Of a stretch of DNA of 16,260 nucleotides, positions 1 through 7,441 are shown piece after piece. The notes under the pieces were generated by a model that worked only from the letters and a program-made list of their open reading frames with translations, was not told where the DNA came from and did no database searches. The first letter of the stretch is position 1, and each line of letters starts with the position of its first letter. Source of the stretch: JAJYIW01 sp036787065 (lineage in GTDB: Bacteria; Chloroflexota; Anaerolineae; Anaerolineales; Anaerolineaceae); NCBI GenBank assembly GCA_036787065.1, contig DAIQPZ010000052.1:1-16260 (forward strand), given 5' to 3'. The translations under genes and the position numbers were made by a program.

Positions 1-14
1 CATTTTTACAACAC

Positions 15-55
15 TTCGTTAACGAACTTCTAGCACAGGCGGGGTATTCTATACT
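15..55 (+). promoter_or_regulatory. Candidate dnaK promoter with adjacent 12-bp palindrome
   Basis: A TATACT hexamer at 50-55 fits a -10 box. The region 17 bp upstream (27-32, CTTCTA) is a poor -35 match. Just upstream of it lies a perfect 12-bp palindrome, TTCGTTAACGAA (15-26), which could be an operator. I see no CIRCE element (TTAGCACTC-N9-GAGTGCTAA), so HrcA control is not supported; the isolated TAGCAC at 31-36 has no inverted partner. The leader to dnaK would be about 105 nt. Promoter assignment is tentative. Confidence 0.3.
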
Positions 56-167
56 TTATGAAAATGATCGATGATCATGCTTTCAGACCGCAAGTTTACC
101 GGTTGCGGAAACCTGCTAAAGGTGCTTTAGCTTAAACAATCACCGAAAACAAGAGAAGGAGTTTCCT

Positions 168-2060
168 ATGAGCAAAATAGTGGGAATCGATTTAGGCACA
201 ACCAACAGTGTTGTGGCTGTGATGGAAGGTGGCGATCCAGTCGTGATCTCCACATCAGAAGGTTCGCGATTACTCCCTTCTGTGGTTGCATTTACCAAAA
301 ACAACGATCGTCTGGTAGGCATACCCGCCAAACGTCAGGCAGTGATTAATGCCGAAAATACAATCTTTTCGATCAAGCGTTTTATGGGCCGGCGCTACGA
401 CGAAGTGGGCGCCGAGCGAAAGATGGTGCCATACAACGTGGTTCAAGGCCCCACAGGGGATGCGCGTGTGTCCATTCCATTGAATGGCCGCGAATACAGC
501 CCCCAGGAAATTTCGGCCATGATCCTGTCCAAACTAAAGGCGGATGCCGAGGCTTACCTTGGCGAGCCGGTTAATCAGGCGGTTATCACCGTACCGGCAT
601 ACTTTAATGACAGCCAGCGCCAGGCCACCAAAGACGCGGGGAAAATTGCCGGGCTTGAAGTCCTGCGCATCATCAATGAGCCAACCGCTTCTGCCCTTGC
701 TTATGGCCTGGATAAGAAGAAAAACGAAACCATCCTGGTTTTTGACCTGGGCGGCGGTACATTCGATGTCAGCCTCCTGGAAGTTGGGGAAGGTGTGGTC
801 GAAGTCAAAGCCACCAATGGTGATACCCACCTGGGTGGCGATGATTGGGACGAGTGTGTGGTGAATTGGGCGGCCGATCAATTCCAGAACGAACAGGGCA
901 TCGACCTGCGTAAGGACCGCCAGGCCCTACAGCGCTTGCGTGAGGCCGCTGAAAAGGCCAAGATTGAACTATCGAGCATGATGGAAACGGAAATCAACCT
1001 GCCGTATATCACGGCCGATGCCTCTGGCCCGCGCCATCTCAGTTTGAAAATGAACCGGGCGAAATTCGAGCAGTTGACAGCGGACCTGCTGCAGCGCTGC
1101 CGCGGTCCCTTTGAGGCTGCCCTGCGTGATGGCGGTTTGTCCACAGCGGCGATTGATGAAGTGGTGCTGGTGGGTGGTTCTTCCCGCATGCCCATGGTCC
1201 AGGACCTGGTACGCGCGCTGGTCAACAAGGAGCCTTGCAAAGGCGTCAACCCGGATGAGGTCGTAGCAGTCGGTGCTGCCATCCAATCCGGCGTCTTGAC
1301 TGGTGAAGTAAAAGATATCTTGCTGCTCGACGTGACCCCGCTGTCGTTGGGTGTAGAAACCCTGGGTGGGGTGATGACACCCCTGATCGAGCGCAACACC
1401 ACCATCCCGGTGCGCAAGACCGAGGTCTTTTCGACCGCCGATGATAACCAGACCGCCGTGGACGTTCACGTGCTGCAGGGCGAGCGCCCCATGGCTGGGG
1501 ATAACATGAGCCTGGGCCGTTTCCGCCTGGATGGGATCCCATCGGCGCCGCGCGGCATGCCACAGATCGAAGTGACCTTCGATATCGACGCCAACGGCAT
1601 TATTAACGTCACTGCCAAGGACAAAGCCACGGCCAAAGAACAGAAAGTGGTCATTACCGCATCGACCAACCTGAGCAAAAACGAGATCGACCGCATGGTC
1701 AATGAAGCAAGCCAGAACCAGGCCGCCGATGCCCGCCGCAAAGAACTGGCAGAAGCCCGCAACAACGCTGAAAACACTTCTTACCAGGCGGAAAAGACGC
1801 TGAAAGACCTGGGAAACAAAGTTCAACCCGCCAGCCAAAGCGACATCGAGGGCAAGGTCAAAGACCTGCGCCTGGCAGCCCAGGGAGACGATTTGGACCG
1901 CATCCGCAGCCTGACACAGGCTCTGCAGAGCGCCATGAGTTCCATCGGCCAGCAGGCGGACAGCCAGGGCCCAACAACCCCGGGCGGGAACGGCGCCGGG
2001 CCAGATGACTCGCGAAACCCGGAAGGCGAAGTGGTTGAAGGCGAATTTAAAGAAGCGTAA
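168..2060 (+). CDS. dnaK: Molecular chaperone DnaK (Hsp70)
   Basis: This is an ATP-dependent cytoplasmic chaperone that binds and releases exposed hydrophobic segments of client proteins. The 630-residue length is typical of the family. The nucleotide-binding domain fills about 1-380 and shows phosphate-1 DLGTTNS (8-14), YFNDSQRQATKDAG (145-158), INEPTASALAYG (169-180), phosphate-2 DLGGGTFD (193-200) and the adenosine motif VLVGGSSRMP (333-342). The interdomain linker DILLLDVTPLSLG (383-395) is intact. The beta-sandwich and helical lid of the substrate domain follow. The tail is Gly/Pro/Asn-rich and ends in an acidic VVEGEFKEA segment instead of the common EEVD-like end. The start is fixed by AAGGAG (156-161), 6 nt before ATG. 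The co-chaperone genes grpE and dnaJ are not seen in this window, so the gene appears monocistronic; two terminators follow. Identity is certain. Whether it is the main or an accessory DnaK cannot be told from sequence. Confidence 0.98.
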   Translation: MSKIVGIDLGTTNSVVAVMEGGDPVVISTSEGSRLLPSVVAFTKNNDRLVGIPAKRQAVINAENTIFSIKRFMGRRYDEVGAERKMVPYNVVQGPTGDARVSIPLNGREYSPQEISAMILSKLKADAEAYLGEPVNQAVITVPAYFNDSQRQATKDAGKIAGLEVLRIINEPTASALAYGLDKKKNETILVFDLGGGTFDVSLLEVGEGVVEVKATNGDTHLGGDDWDECVVNWAADQFQNEQGIDLRKDRQALQRLREAAEKAKIELSSMMETEINLPYITADASGPRHLSLKMNRAKFEQLTADLLQRCRGPFEAALRDGGLSTAAIDEVVLVGGSSRMPMVQDLVRALVNKEPCKGVNPDEVVAVGAAIQSGVLTGEVKDILLLDVTPLSLGVETLGGVMTPLIERNTTIPVRKTEVFSTADDNQTAVDVHVLQGERPMAGDNMSLGRFRLDGIPSAPRGMPQIEVTFDIDANGIINVTAKDKATAKEQKVVITASTNLSKNEIDRMVNEASQNQAADARRKELAEARNNAENTSYQAEKTLKDLGNKVQPASQSDIEGKVKDLRLAAQGDDLDRIRSLTQALQSAMSSIGQQADSQGPTTPGGNGAGPDDSRNPEGEVVEGEFKEA

Positions 2061-2078
2061 AGATACCCTAACCCCCAA

Positions 2079-2110
2079 CCCCCTTCCCGAAAATCGGGAA
2101 GGGGGCTTTT
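2079..2110 (+). terminator. Intrinsic terminator after dnaK
   Basis: A perfect 12-bp GC-rich stem (2079-2090 with 2094-2105; left arm CCCCCTTCCCGA) closes on a 3-nt AAA loop and is followed by CTTTT (2106-2110). It lies 18 nt after the dnaK stop codon, which makes it a standard factor-independent terminator for dnaK. Confidence 0.85.
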
Positions 2111-2113
2111 GAC

Positions 2114-2166
2114 AAAAAACGAGTCCGCGGTGACACAAATGTGTCATCCCGGACTCGTTTTTTATT
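2114..2166. terminator. Second, probably bidirectional, terminator hairpin
   Basis: AAAACGAGTCCG (2116-2127) pairs with CGGACTCGTTTT (2150-2161), and the extra flanking A and T runs can lengthen the stem to about 14 bp. Inside, TGACAC (2131-2136) pairs with GTGTCA (2141-2146) around an AAAT loop. The A-run before and T-run after the stem mean it could stop transcription on either strand. It backs up the first terminator and isolates dnaK from the membrane-protein cluster. The remaining gap to 2237 is AT-rich with no clear promoter; TAAAAT at 2183-2188 is only a weak -10 candidate. Confidence 0.75.
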
Positions 2167-2237
2167 ATTTTAGTTTTGGGGTTAAAATAAGGGCTGGACC
2201 CGTAAATCATTAAATTTTTTCTTCAGGAAGTGCACCC

Positions 2238-3713
2238 ATGTGGAAATTGATTAAGACCTGGTTCCCCTGGCTATTGATCGCCTCGGCTGCCATTTATCTG
2301 GCGGTCCAATTCTTCTTTGCCCAACAAATCGCCATAAGGTATGAATGGAACGGCCTGCGCTTTCCCTACGCGCTGGATTATGGTGAAGGCCAGATCCTGG
2401 ATCAGATCAACCGCCTGGCGCATTTCCAGCCGATTTATTTCACCTCGTCAGCCACCAATACCCCACCCTACACCATTGCCAATTACCCACCCCTTTACCA
2501 GCTTATCCAGGCGCCTTTCGTTTGGATCTTTGGTACGGCCTTCTGGTACGGCCGGCTGATCACCCTGCTAAGCGTGATGGCCGCCGGGGTTTTTATCGCC
2601 TTGATCATCCACACCTTGACCAAAAATTGGATCGCCGGGGTCATTGGAGGCCTGACCATGCTGTGTATGCCGCAGATCATCGGCTGGTCGCCCTTCATTC
2701 GCGTGGATCAAATGGCGCTCGGGTTGAGCATGGCGGCGCTCTATGTCGTTGTGCGCTGGCCTAAAGGGCGAGGCGGGTTGATCGCGGCCTCGGCCCTCAT
2801 GGTCGCTGCCGCCTTTACCAAACAATCTTACGCGCTTTCAGTCCCGCTGGCCGCCTTCGTCTGGCTGTTGAGCCAGAAACAATTCAAACGCGCTTTCCAA
2901 CTGGCCGGGATCGTGGCAGGAACGGGTGTGGTTATTTTTGGTCTGCTGATGCTGGTTACACGCGGTAGCTTTTTCTTCAATATCATCACCGCCACACAGA
3001 GCAAATTCGTCTGGGACACGGTCCGCCATACCTTCGATGATCTCTTCGGACGCCTGCCATTAATGATGTATGGCAGCGGGTTGTTGGTGCTGCTCGGCCT
3101 GTGGAGTAAAATCCGCCCCAAGACCTGGGCCCTGGTGAGTGCCTACCTGGTAGGCGCAATCATCGAGACGATCACCATCGGCAAGGACGGTTCGTCGATT
3201 AATTACCTGTATGAGCTCTCGGCGGCCTTTGGGCTGGTGGCCGGTTCATTCATCGCCTGGCCGGGAAAGAACTTCCGCTGGGCCACCGCCATCCTCGTCG
3301 CCTTGCTGGCCACCCAGATCGGTTCGATGACCGAATGGAACAGCAAAGACTTTCAACCCGGTTTTAATTACAAATTTAAGCATCAGGATGAAGTCGCTCA
3401 ACTGGCAAAAATCGTCAAGGACGCAAAGGGTCCGGTCCTGGCCGACGAATACATGGGACTGATCCCCCTGGCGGGCCAGACTGTGACTATGCAGCCGTTT
3501 GAGTTCAAACAACTAAAAGATGCCGGGATCTGGGACGACCAGGTCTTCGCCGGCGACATCCTGAACAAGAAATTTGCCGCCATTCTGATCTATTCTCCCA
3601 GGGGATGGGATAGTTTTACCGAACGCTGGACGCCCCTGCTGCGCTCCGAGATCCTGATGAATTATGAAGTCACCGGCAACTACGCGGATACAGAGGTATA
3701 TACCCCGCGGTAA
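2238..3713 (+). CDS. Polytopic membrane protein, GT-C glycosyltransferase-like
   Basis: This 491-residue protein has about ten hydrophobic spans (roughly 8-28, 107-127, 130-149, 158-171, 179-211 as one long or two spans, 219-241, 272-289, 295-315, 320-342, 349-365), then a soluble C-terminal tail of about 125 residues. The first outer loop carries an acidic DYGEG motif (47-51), followed by NYPPLY (82-87). This is the layout of GT-C (PMT/ArnT-type) transferases, which use an acidic residue in the first loop and a polyprenyl-phosphate sugar donor. I infer transfer of a sugar to a lipid or protein outside the membrane; donor and acceptor are unknown. The start has AGGA (2225-2228) about 9 nt upstream. 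The C39-like peptidase gene follows 32 nt downstream and may be functionally linked. The membrane topology is clear; the enzymatic class is moderately supported. Confidence 0.7.
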   Translation: MWKLIKTWFPWLLIASAAIYLAVQFFFAQQIAIRYEWNGLRFPYALDYGEGQILDQINRLAHFQPIYFTSSATNTPPYTIANYPPLYQLIQAPFVWIFGTAFWYGRLITLLSVMAAGVFIALIIHTLTKNWIAGVIGGLTMLCMPQIIGWSPFIRVDQMALGLSMAALYVVVRWPKGRGGLIAASALMVAAAFTKQSYALSVPLAAFVWLLSQKQFKRAFQLAGIVAGTGVVIFGLLMLVTRGSFFFNIITATQSKFVWDTVRHTFDDLFGRLPLMMYGSGLLVLLGLWSKIRPKTWALVSAYLVGAIIETITIGKDGSSINYLYELSAAFGLVAGSFIAWPGKNFRWATAILVALLATQIGSMTEWNSKDFQPGFNYKFKHQDEVAQLAKIVKDAKGPVLADEYMGLIPLAGQTVTMQPFEFKQLKDAGIWDDQVFAGDILNKKFAAILIYSPRGWDSFTERWTPLLRSEILMNYEVTGNYADTEVYTPR

Positions 3714-3730
3714 TAAGCGCCAAACCCTGG

Positions 3731-3739
3731 TGATATAAT
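3731..3739 (+). promoter_or_regulatory. Extended -10 promoter for the C39-like gene
   Basis: TGATATAAT (3731-3739) is a perfect extended -10 (TG-N-TATAAT), which can work without a -35 box; none is seen at 3711-3716. Transcription would begin about 7 nt after the hexamer, near 3745-3747, and the ATG of the next gene is at 3746. There is no Shine-Dalgarno sequence between the hexamer and the ATG, so a leaderless mRNA is predicted. Confidence 0.55.
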
Positions 3740-3745
3740 CTACTC

Positions 3746-5056
3746 ATGATAAAACGAATTCTGATGATCCTGATCGGCCTGGCTGCCCTGGTAGCGGCCG
3801 GACTGGTTATTTACAACCTTCCCCCGGTGCACGACCGCCTGGCCTATCGGTTGGATGAGTTGAAATCACGCATCCAGGATATCGTCGCTCCCCCGCAAAA
3901 GGCTGTCTTTGTGCCCCAGAACCAGGTCTCCGAGATCGTCAGGCAGACCATCGCTGCCTGGACACCCACCGCCAACCCAACCAGTCCTACGCCCACCCAA
4001 CCGGTCGATCCGGGCAATTCTACCCCAACGATCACCGCGCTGCCAACGGAAACGCCCCCGCCTACGGCTGTACCTACCCCAATCCCGGCCCAGGCTTTGC
4101 TTAAGGGCATTAAACACGAATACCAGAAATGGAACAACTGCGGGCCGACCAATCTGTCCATGGAGCTGTCTTTCTGGAAATGGCAGGGCGACCAGACCGA
4201 CACGGCCGCCTATTTAAAACCCAACTCTCGCGATAAAAATGTCATGCCTTACGAGATGGCCAGTTACGTGGCTGACAAGACCACGTTTAAAGCCGTGGTG
4301 AGACTGGGGGGCGACCTCAACCTGCTCAAGACATTAATCGCCGCCGGGTTCCCGGTTATCGTGGAAAAAGGCTTCGAAGGGCCCAATTTCGATGGCTGGA
4401 TGGGCCATTATGAAGTGGTCAATGGCTACGACGATGCCACCTCGCGCTTCACCGTGCAGGACTCCTACATCCAACCCGACCTGGGTATTCCCTACGCCGA
4501 CATGCAGAGCAATTGGCGCGCCTTTGATTTCATCTATATTGTGGTTTTCCCACCAGAACGTCAGAACGACGTGTTGTCTATCCTGGGACCCCAGGCCGAC
4601 GAGCACGCCAACTATCTGTACATGGCCCAGAAAGCCCAGGCAGAGACGCAATCCCTCATGGGGCGCGACCAATATTTTGCCTGGTATAACCTGGGCACCA
4701 GCCTGGTCGATTTGCAAAACTACAGCGGGGCCGCCGCGGCCTACGATGAAGCCTACAAAATCTACCCGTCCATCCCGGAGAACAAACGCCCGTACCGCAT
4801 GGAATGGTATCAGACCGGTCCCTATTTTGCTTATTTCAACACCGGCCGCCTGCAGGATGTGATCGATCTGGCGACCAAGACCCTGGCATCCACCACCGAG
4901 CCGGCCCTCGAGGAAAGCTGGGTATGGCGCGCGCGGGCTAAAGCCGACCTGGGTGACACCGCCGGCGCCATCGACGATTTTCGCACCGCCCTGAAATGGC
5001 ATCCGGGTTTCCAGCCAGCCCTGGACGGCTTAAAAGCACTGGGAGCAAGCAGTTGA
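3746..5056 (+). CDS. Membrane-anchored C39-like peptidase with TPR repeats
   Basis: The 436-residue protein starts with a single hydrophobic anchor (about 4-24). A Pro/Thr-rich linker follows (about 73-115), then a C39-like papain-fold domain (about 118-265), then a C-terminal region with TPR-like helices (about 310-345 and 395-430). Likely catalytic residues are Cys132 in NNCGPTN, His221 in GHYEVVNGYDD and Asp239 in VQDSY. C39 domains cut peptides, often at double-glycine leaders, but the C39_2-like subgroup includes many proteins of unknown substrate. The anchor and linker put the domain outside the membrane. It sits 32 nt after the GT-C-like gene and 1 nt before the nuclease gene, so the three may be cotranscribed as well as having an internal promoter. 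There is no ribosome site before the ATG. Fold is well supported; substrate is unknown. Confidence 0.78.
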   Translation: MIKRILMILIGLAALVAAGLVIYNLPPVHDRLAYRLDELKSRIQDIVAPPQKAVFVPQNQVSEIVRQTIAAWTPTANPTSPTPTQPVDPGNSTPTITALPTETPPPTAVPTPIPAQALLKGIKHEYQKWNNCGPTNLSMELSFWKWQGDQTDTAAYLKPNSRDKNVMPYEMASYVADKTTFKAVVRLGGDLNLLKTLIAAGFPVIVEKGFEGPNFDGWMGHYEVVNGYDDATSRFTVQDSYIQPDLGIPYADMQSNWRAFDFIYIVVFPPERQNDVLSILGPQADEHANYLYMAQKAQAETQSLMGRDQYFAWYNLGTSLVDLQNYSGAAAAYDEAYKIYPSIPENKRPYRMEWYQTGPYFAYFNTGRLQDVIDLATKTLASTTEPALEESWVWRARAKADLGDTAGAIDDFRTALKWHPGFQPALDGLKALGASS

Positions 5057-5057
5057 G

Positions 5058-6293
5058 ATGCTTAAAATTTTACATTTCGCCGACGCCCACATCGATATGG
5101 CCAATTATGGCCGGCACGACCCGGATAGCGGCCTTCCGCTGCGCGTCCTGGATTTTCTAAAATCGTTAGACACGATCATCGACACGGCCATCGCCGAAAA
5201 AGTGGACCTGGTGATCTTCGCCGGTGACGCCTACAAAGACCGCACCCCCGCGCCGACCTTTCAGCGCGAATGGGGCCGCCGCATCATCCGCCTCTCGCGG
5301 GCGGGCATCCCCACCCTGCTCTTAATTGGCAACCACGACATCTCTCCAGCCAGCGGCAGGGCGAATGCCATACAGGAATTCGAAACCCTCGAAGTGCCGC
5401 ACATCCACGTCCTGGCGAAACCCTGTTGGATGACGCCGGATGAGTTGGAAGGCCTTCCCCTCCAGGTGATCGCCCTGCCCTGGGGCTCTCGCTCCGGATT
5501 GATGGCCGCCCTCGGCATGTCAGGGGCAAAACCTGAAGCAATTTATGAAGAAATGGAGACTAACCTAACCCTTTTAATTCATGAGTGGATCGAGCAGGCC
5601 AACCCCGACCTGCCGTTGATCATGACCGCCCATGCCTCCATCCAGGGGGCCGTCTTCGGCTACGAGCGCACGGTCATGTTGGGCAGCGACCTGGTGCTGC
5701 CTGGCGGTCTTGTGCGCGATCCGCGCCTGGATTACGTCGCTATGGGGCATATTCACAAACCGCAGGACCTGAACAAAGGATTCCACCCCCCGGTGATCTA
5801 CCCCGGTTCGATCGAGCGGGTCGATTTTGGCGAGATCGAAGACGACCGCTTTTTTATCATTGCTCACGTGAGCCGCGGCAATACCCGCGTGGAATGGCGC
5901 AAGCTCGAAGGGGTCAGGCGTTTCATCGACCGGCGCGTGTCGCTGACCACGCAGGAAGGGATCAACGAAACCCTGCGCGGCGCCCTCCCGCCTGCAGACC
6001 AGTTTGAGGGGGCCATCGTGCGCCTGGTGGTAGATTATCCGCGCGAATGGGAACCGATGATCGACGAAACCAGCCTGCGCACCTACCTGGAACCGGCTTT
6101 TGAGTTTCACCTTGTCAAACGGCCGGTGATTGAAAACCGGGCGCGCCTGGCTAAAGACCAGACCCTGGCGAGCCTGACCCCGCTGGATCTTCTCGACCTA
6201 TACTTACGCTCAAAAGACACACCTGATAATGAGAGCGACGAGCTAAAAAAACTGGCCCGGCACCTGATCGGTGGCGAAAGTCCACTGGCATAA
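5058..6293 (+). CDS. SbcD/Mre11-type DNA repair exonuclease (metallophosphoesterase)
   Basis: This 411-residue protein has the full metallophosphoesterase motif set: DAHID (9-13), GDAYKDR (56-62), GNHD (91-94), TAHAS (190-194) and GHIHKP (230-235). Together these match the Mn-dependent nuclease core of SbcD/Mre11, which trims DNA ends and opens hairpins with the SMC-like ATPase SbcC/Rad50. The C-terminal third lacks recognisable features and may form the capping domain. The ATG lies 1 nt after the previous stop (TGAG-ATG), and a GGGAG at 5041-5045 is rather far upstream, so translational coupling is likely. No sbcC gene follows, although sbcD and sbcC are commonly adjacent; the downstream DNA is decayed. 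It could act alone, with a distant SbcC, or be a related phosphoesterase. The family call is firm; the role is inferred. Confidence 0.85.
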   Translation: MLKILHFADAHIDMANYGRHDPDSGLPLRVLDFLKSLDTIIDTAIAEKVDLVIFAGDAYKDRTPAPTFQREWGRRIIRLSRAGIPTLLLIGNHDISPASGRANAIQEFETLEVPHIHVLAKPCWMTPDELEGLPLQVIALPWGSRSGLMAALGMSGAKPEAIYEEMETNLTLLIHEWIEQANPDLPLIMTAHASIQGAVFGYERTVMLGSDLVLPGGLVRDPRLDYVAMGHIHKPQDLNKGFHPPVIYPGSIERVDFGEIEDDRFFIIAHVSRGNTRVEWRKLEGVRRFIDRRVSLTTQEGINETLRGALPPADQFEGAIVRLVVDYPREWEPMIDETSLRTYLEPAFEFHLVKRPVIENRARLAKDQTLASLTPLDLLDLYLRSKDTPDNESDELKKLARHLIGGESPLA

Positions 6294-6300
6294 AACGTAA

Positions 6301-6438
6301 AAAGAGCCCGGAGAAGAACCCTTTATCCTCGACAATTCCGGCTTCAGCCGCACCTTTGGGGAGATCGCCACACCGCTGGGGGAAGTCATCCGCACCACGC
6401 TCAACTGGTATAAAAGCCATCCCCTGGAACCTATATAG
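6301..6438 (+). pseudogene. C-terminal relic of an NAD-dependent epimerase/dehydratase-like gene
   Basis: The frame from 6301 to a TAG at 6436-6438 has 45 codons and no start codon; an in-frame TAA precedes it at 6298-6300. It reads FILDNSGFSRTFG and then IATPLGEVIRTTLNWY. That resembles the tail of extended short-chain dehydrogenase/epimerase proteins, where a 'DNS-F-R-FG' segment and a 'TPL-E-IR-T-WY' helix are common. The rest of the gene is gone, with sbcD ending 7 nt upstream. I read it as the 3' end of a deleted gene. The match is from memory of the family, so moderate confidence. Confidence 0.5.
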
Positions 6439-6765
6439 AACCTGGAGAACGACCAGCCACGCATTCCTAATGGGACGAAGAATCTCCGACTACCCATCGA
6501 GATGCTTATTGAAGGCTCAAAACGAGACTCTTCGGTCGCCAAAACGCTCACTCAGGGGGACAATTTGGAAATATGCAATCATCCTGATATAAACCTGAGA
6601 AGCCTGGTAACTGGGGTATCCATGGAGCGCGGATCGGTTAAAATGGATTTATGGGAAAATAGGTTGTTGAAATTCAACCAGCCCCAGACTTTACCCTCCA
6701 CCAAAGGGGCGCGCCTGAGGGATGAACCAGGAGAGCGTAATGAGGGTTCTTGGAAAAGAGGATAG
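6439..6765. other. Non-coding or decayed stretch without a recognisable gene
   Basis: This 327-nt stretch between the epimerase relic and the kinase shows no recognisable protein. An 87-codon frame (6502-6765) runs up to the kinase ATG, but its product has no family resemblance, low hydrophobic content and no ribosome site, so I do not call it a gene. A near-palindrome GTTGAAATTCAAC (6666-6678) could be an operator for the kinase gene. The stretch looks like debris left by the event that truncated the epimerase. Confidence 0.4.
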
Positions 6766-7302
6766 ATGAATCCATGGTTGATTGCTCTCGCCGGGCTGCC
6801 GGCCTGCGGTAAAAGCACGCTTGCCAGGCAGCTCGCCAGAGTTTTACCGGCTGCCATCCTGGATAAAGACCCGATCCGGGCGGCCCTGTTCAGCCCCGAA
6901 GATATCGAATATTCCCTCGCCCAGGACGACTTCTGTTTCGATATCATGCTGCAGACGGCGCTTTATCTGCTGGCCAAAGGCCGCCCGGTGATCCTGGATG
7001 GGCGCCCTTTTTCGCGACGTTACCAGGTAGATCACCTGGCCAGCTTTGCCCACGAAAACTGTCTGCCCTTGAAGCTGATTGAAGCGGTCTGCCCGGATGA
7101 AGTCGCCCACCAGCGCCTGGAACAGGATAAATCCCAGGGCAGCCACTTGGCCCAAAACCGCGATGTGGCTATGTATCTCAAAGTGAAAGCCCAGGCCGAA
7201 CCAATCGACCTGCCCCACCTTGTGGTGGATACCAGCCAGTCGCTGGATGAAATCGTCGCAATATGTCTGGATTACATTCGTAATAACCCAGAACAAGCCT
7301 AA
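6766..7302 (+). CDS. P-loop kinase-like ATP-binding protein (AAA_33 type)
   Basis: This 178-residue single-domain protein has Walker A GLPACGKST (10-18) close to its N-terminus, LDKDPIR (32-38) where small kinases place a substrate-binding Asp, and a Walker B-like VILDGR (75-80) followed by PFSRR. The layout matches the AAA_33/zeta-toxin-like and chloramphenicol-phosphotransferase-like group, which phosphorylate small molecules, nucleotides or sugars. The substrate cannot be named. A ribosome site AGAGGA (6757-6762) is unusually close to the ATG (3 nt), so the start is a little uncertain, but no later Met precedes the P-loop. A palindromic repeat fills the gap to the next gene. Kinase fold is well supported. 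Confidence 0.75.
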   Translation: MNPWLIALAGLPACGKSTLARQLARVLPAAILDKDPIRAALFSPEDIEYSLAQDDFCFDIMLQTALYLLAKGRPVILDGRPFSRRYQVDHLASFAHENCLPLKLIEAVCPDEVAHQRLEQDKSQGSHLAQNRDVAMYLKVKAQAEPIDLPHLVVDTSQSLDEIVAICLDYIRNNPEQA

Positions 7303-7304
7303 TC

Positions 7305-7416
7305 GTTACAACTCAGGCGCCTGGAAAAAAGACCCGAATTTGAGTTGTAGGCGCTTACTTGGTAAGCGCAAAACACCTAAAATTCGGCAACCATCACCCC
7401 AAGGCTGAGTAGGACC
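7305..7416. repeat. Palindromic repeat element, copy B (imperfect)
   Basis: The core runs from CCGAATTTGAG (7334-7344) to AATTCGG (7381-7387). Its centre is a perfect 8-bp hairpin, GCGCTTAC (7351-7358), TTG loop, GTAAGCGC (7362-7369). Outer inverted ends are GTTACAACTCAG (7305-7316) and CTGAGTAGGACC (7405-7416). Copy A at 14231-14340 has the same core words, the same 16-nt distance between CTCAGG and CCGAATTTGAG on the left, and the same CTCAG/CTGAG ends. The element fills nearly all of the 139-bp gap between the kinase and YbaK-like genes. It looks like a MITE or REP-like unit; no transposase is nearby. Confidence 0.75.
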
Positions 7417-7441
7417 ATTAAACCAGAATGAAAGAGGAAAC

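Noticed and set aside
1..167. CIRCE or heat-shock sigma site ahead of dnaK
   Set aside because: Only an unpaired TAGCAC is present; no inverted partner.
969..2210. Long open frame of 413 codons antisense to dnaK
   Set aside because: It is a shadow of the dnaK codon pattern; the product has no recognisable family and runs through the terminators.
6502..6765. 87-codon frame ending exactly at the kinase start
   Set aside because: No ribosome site, no recognisable domain, low-complexity polar sequence within a decayed region.
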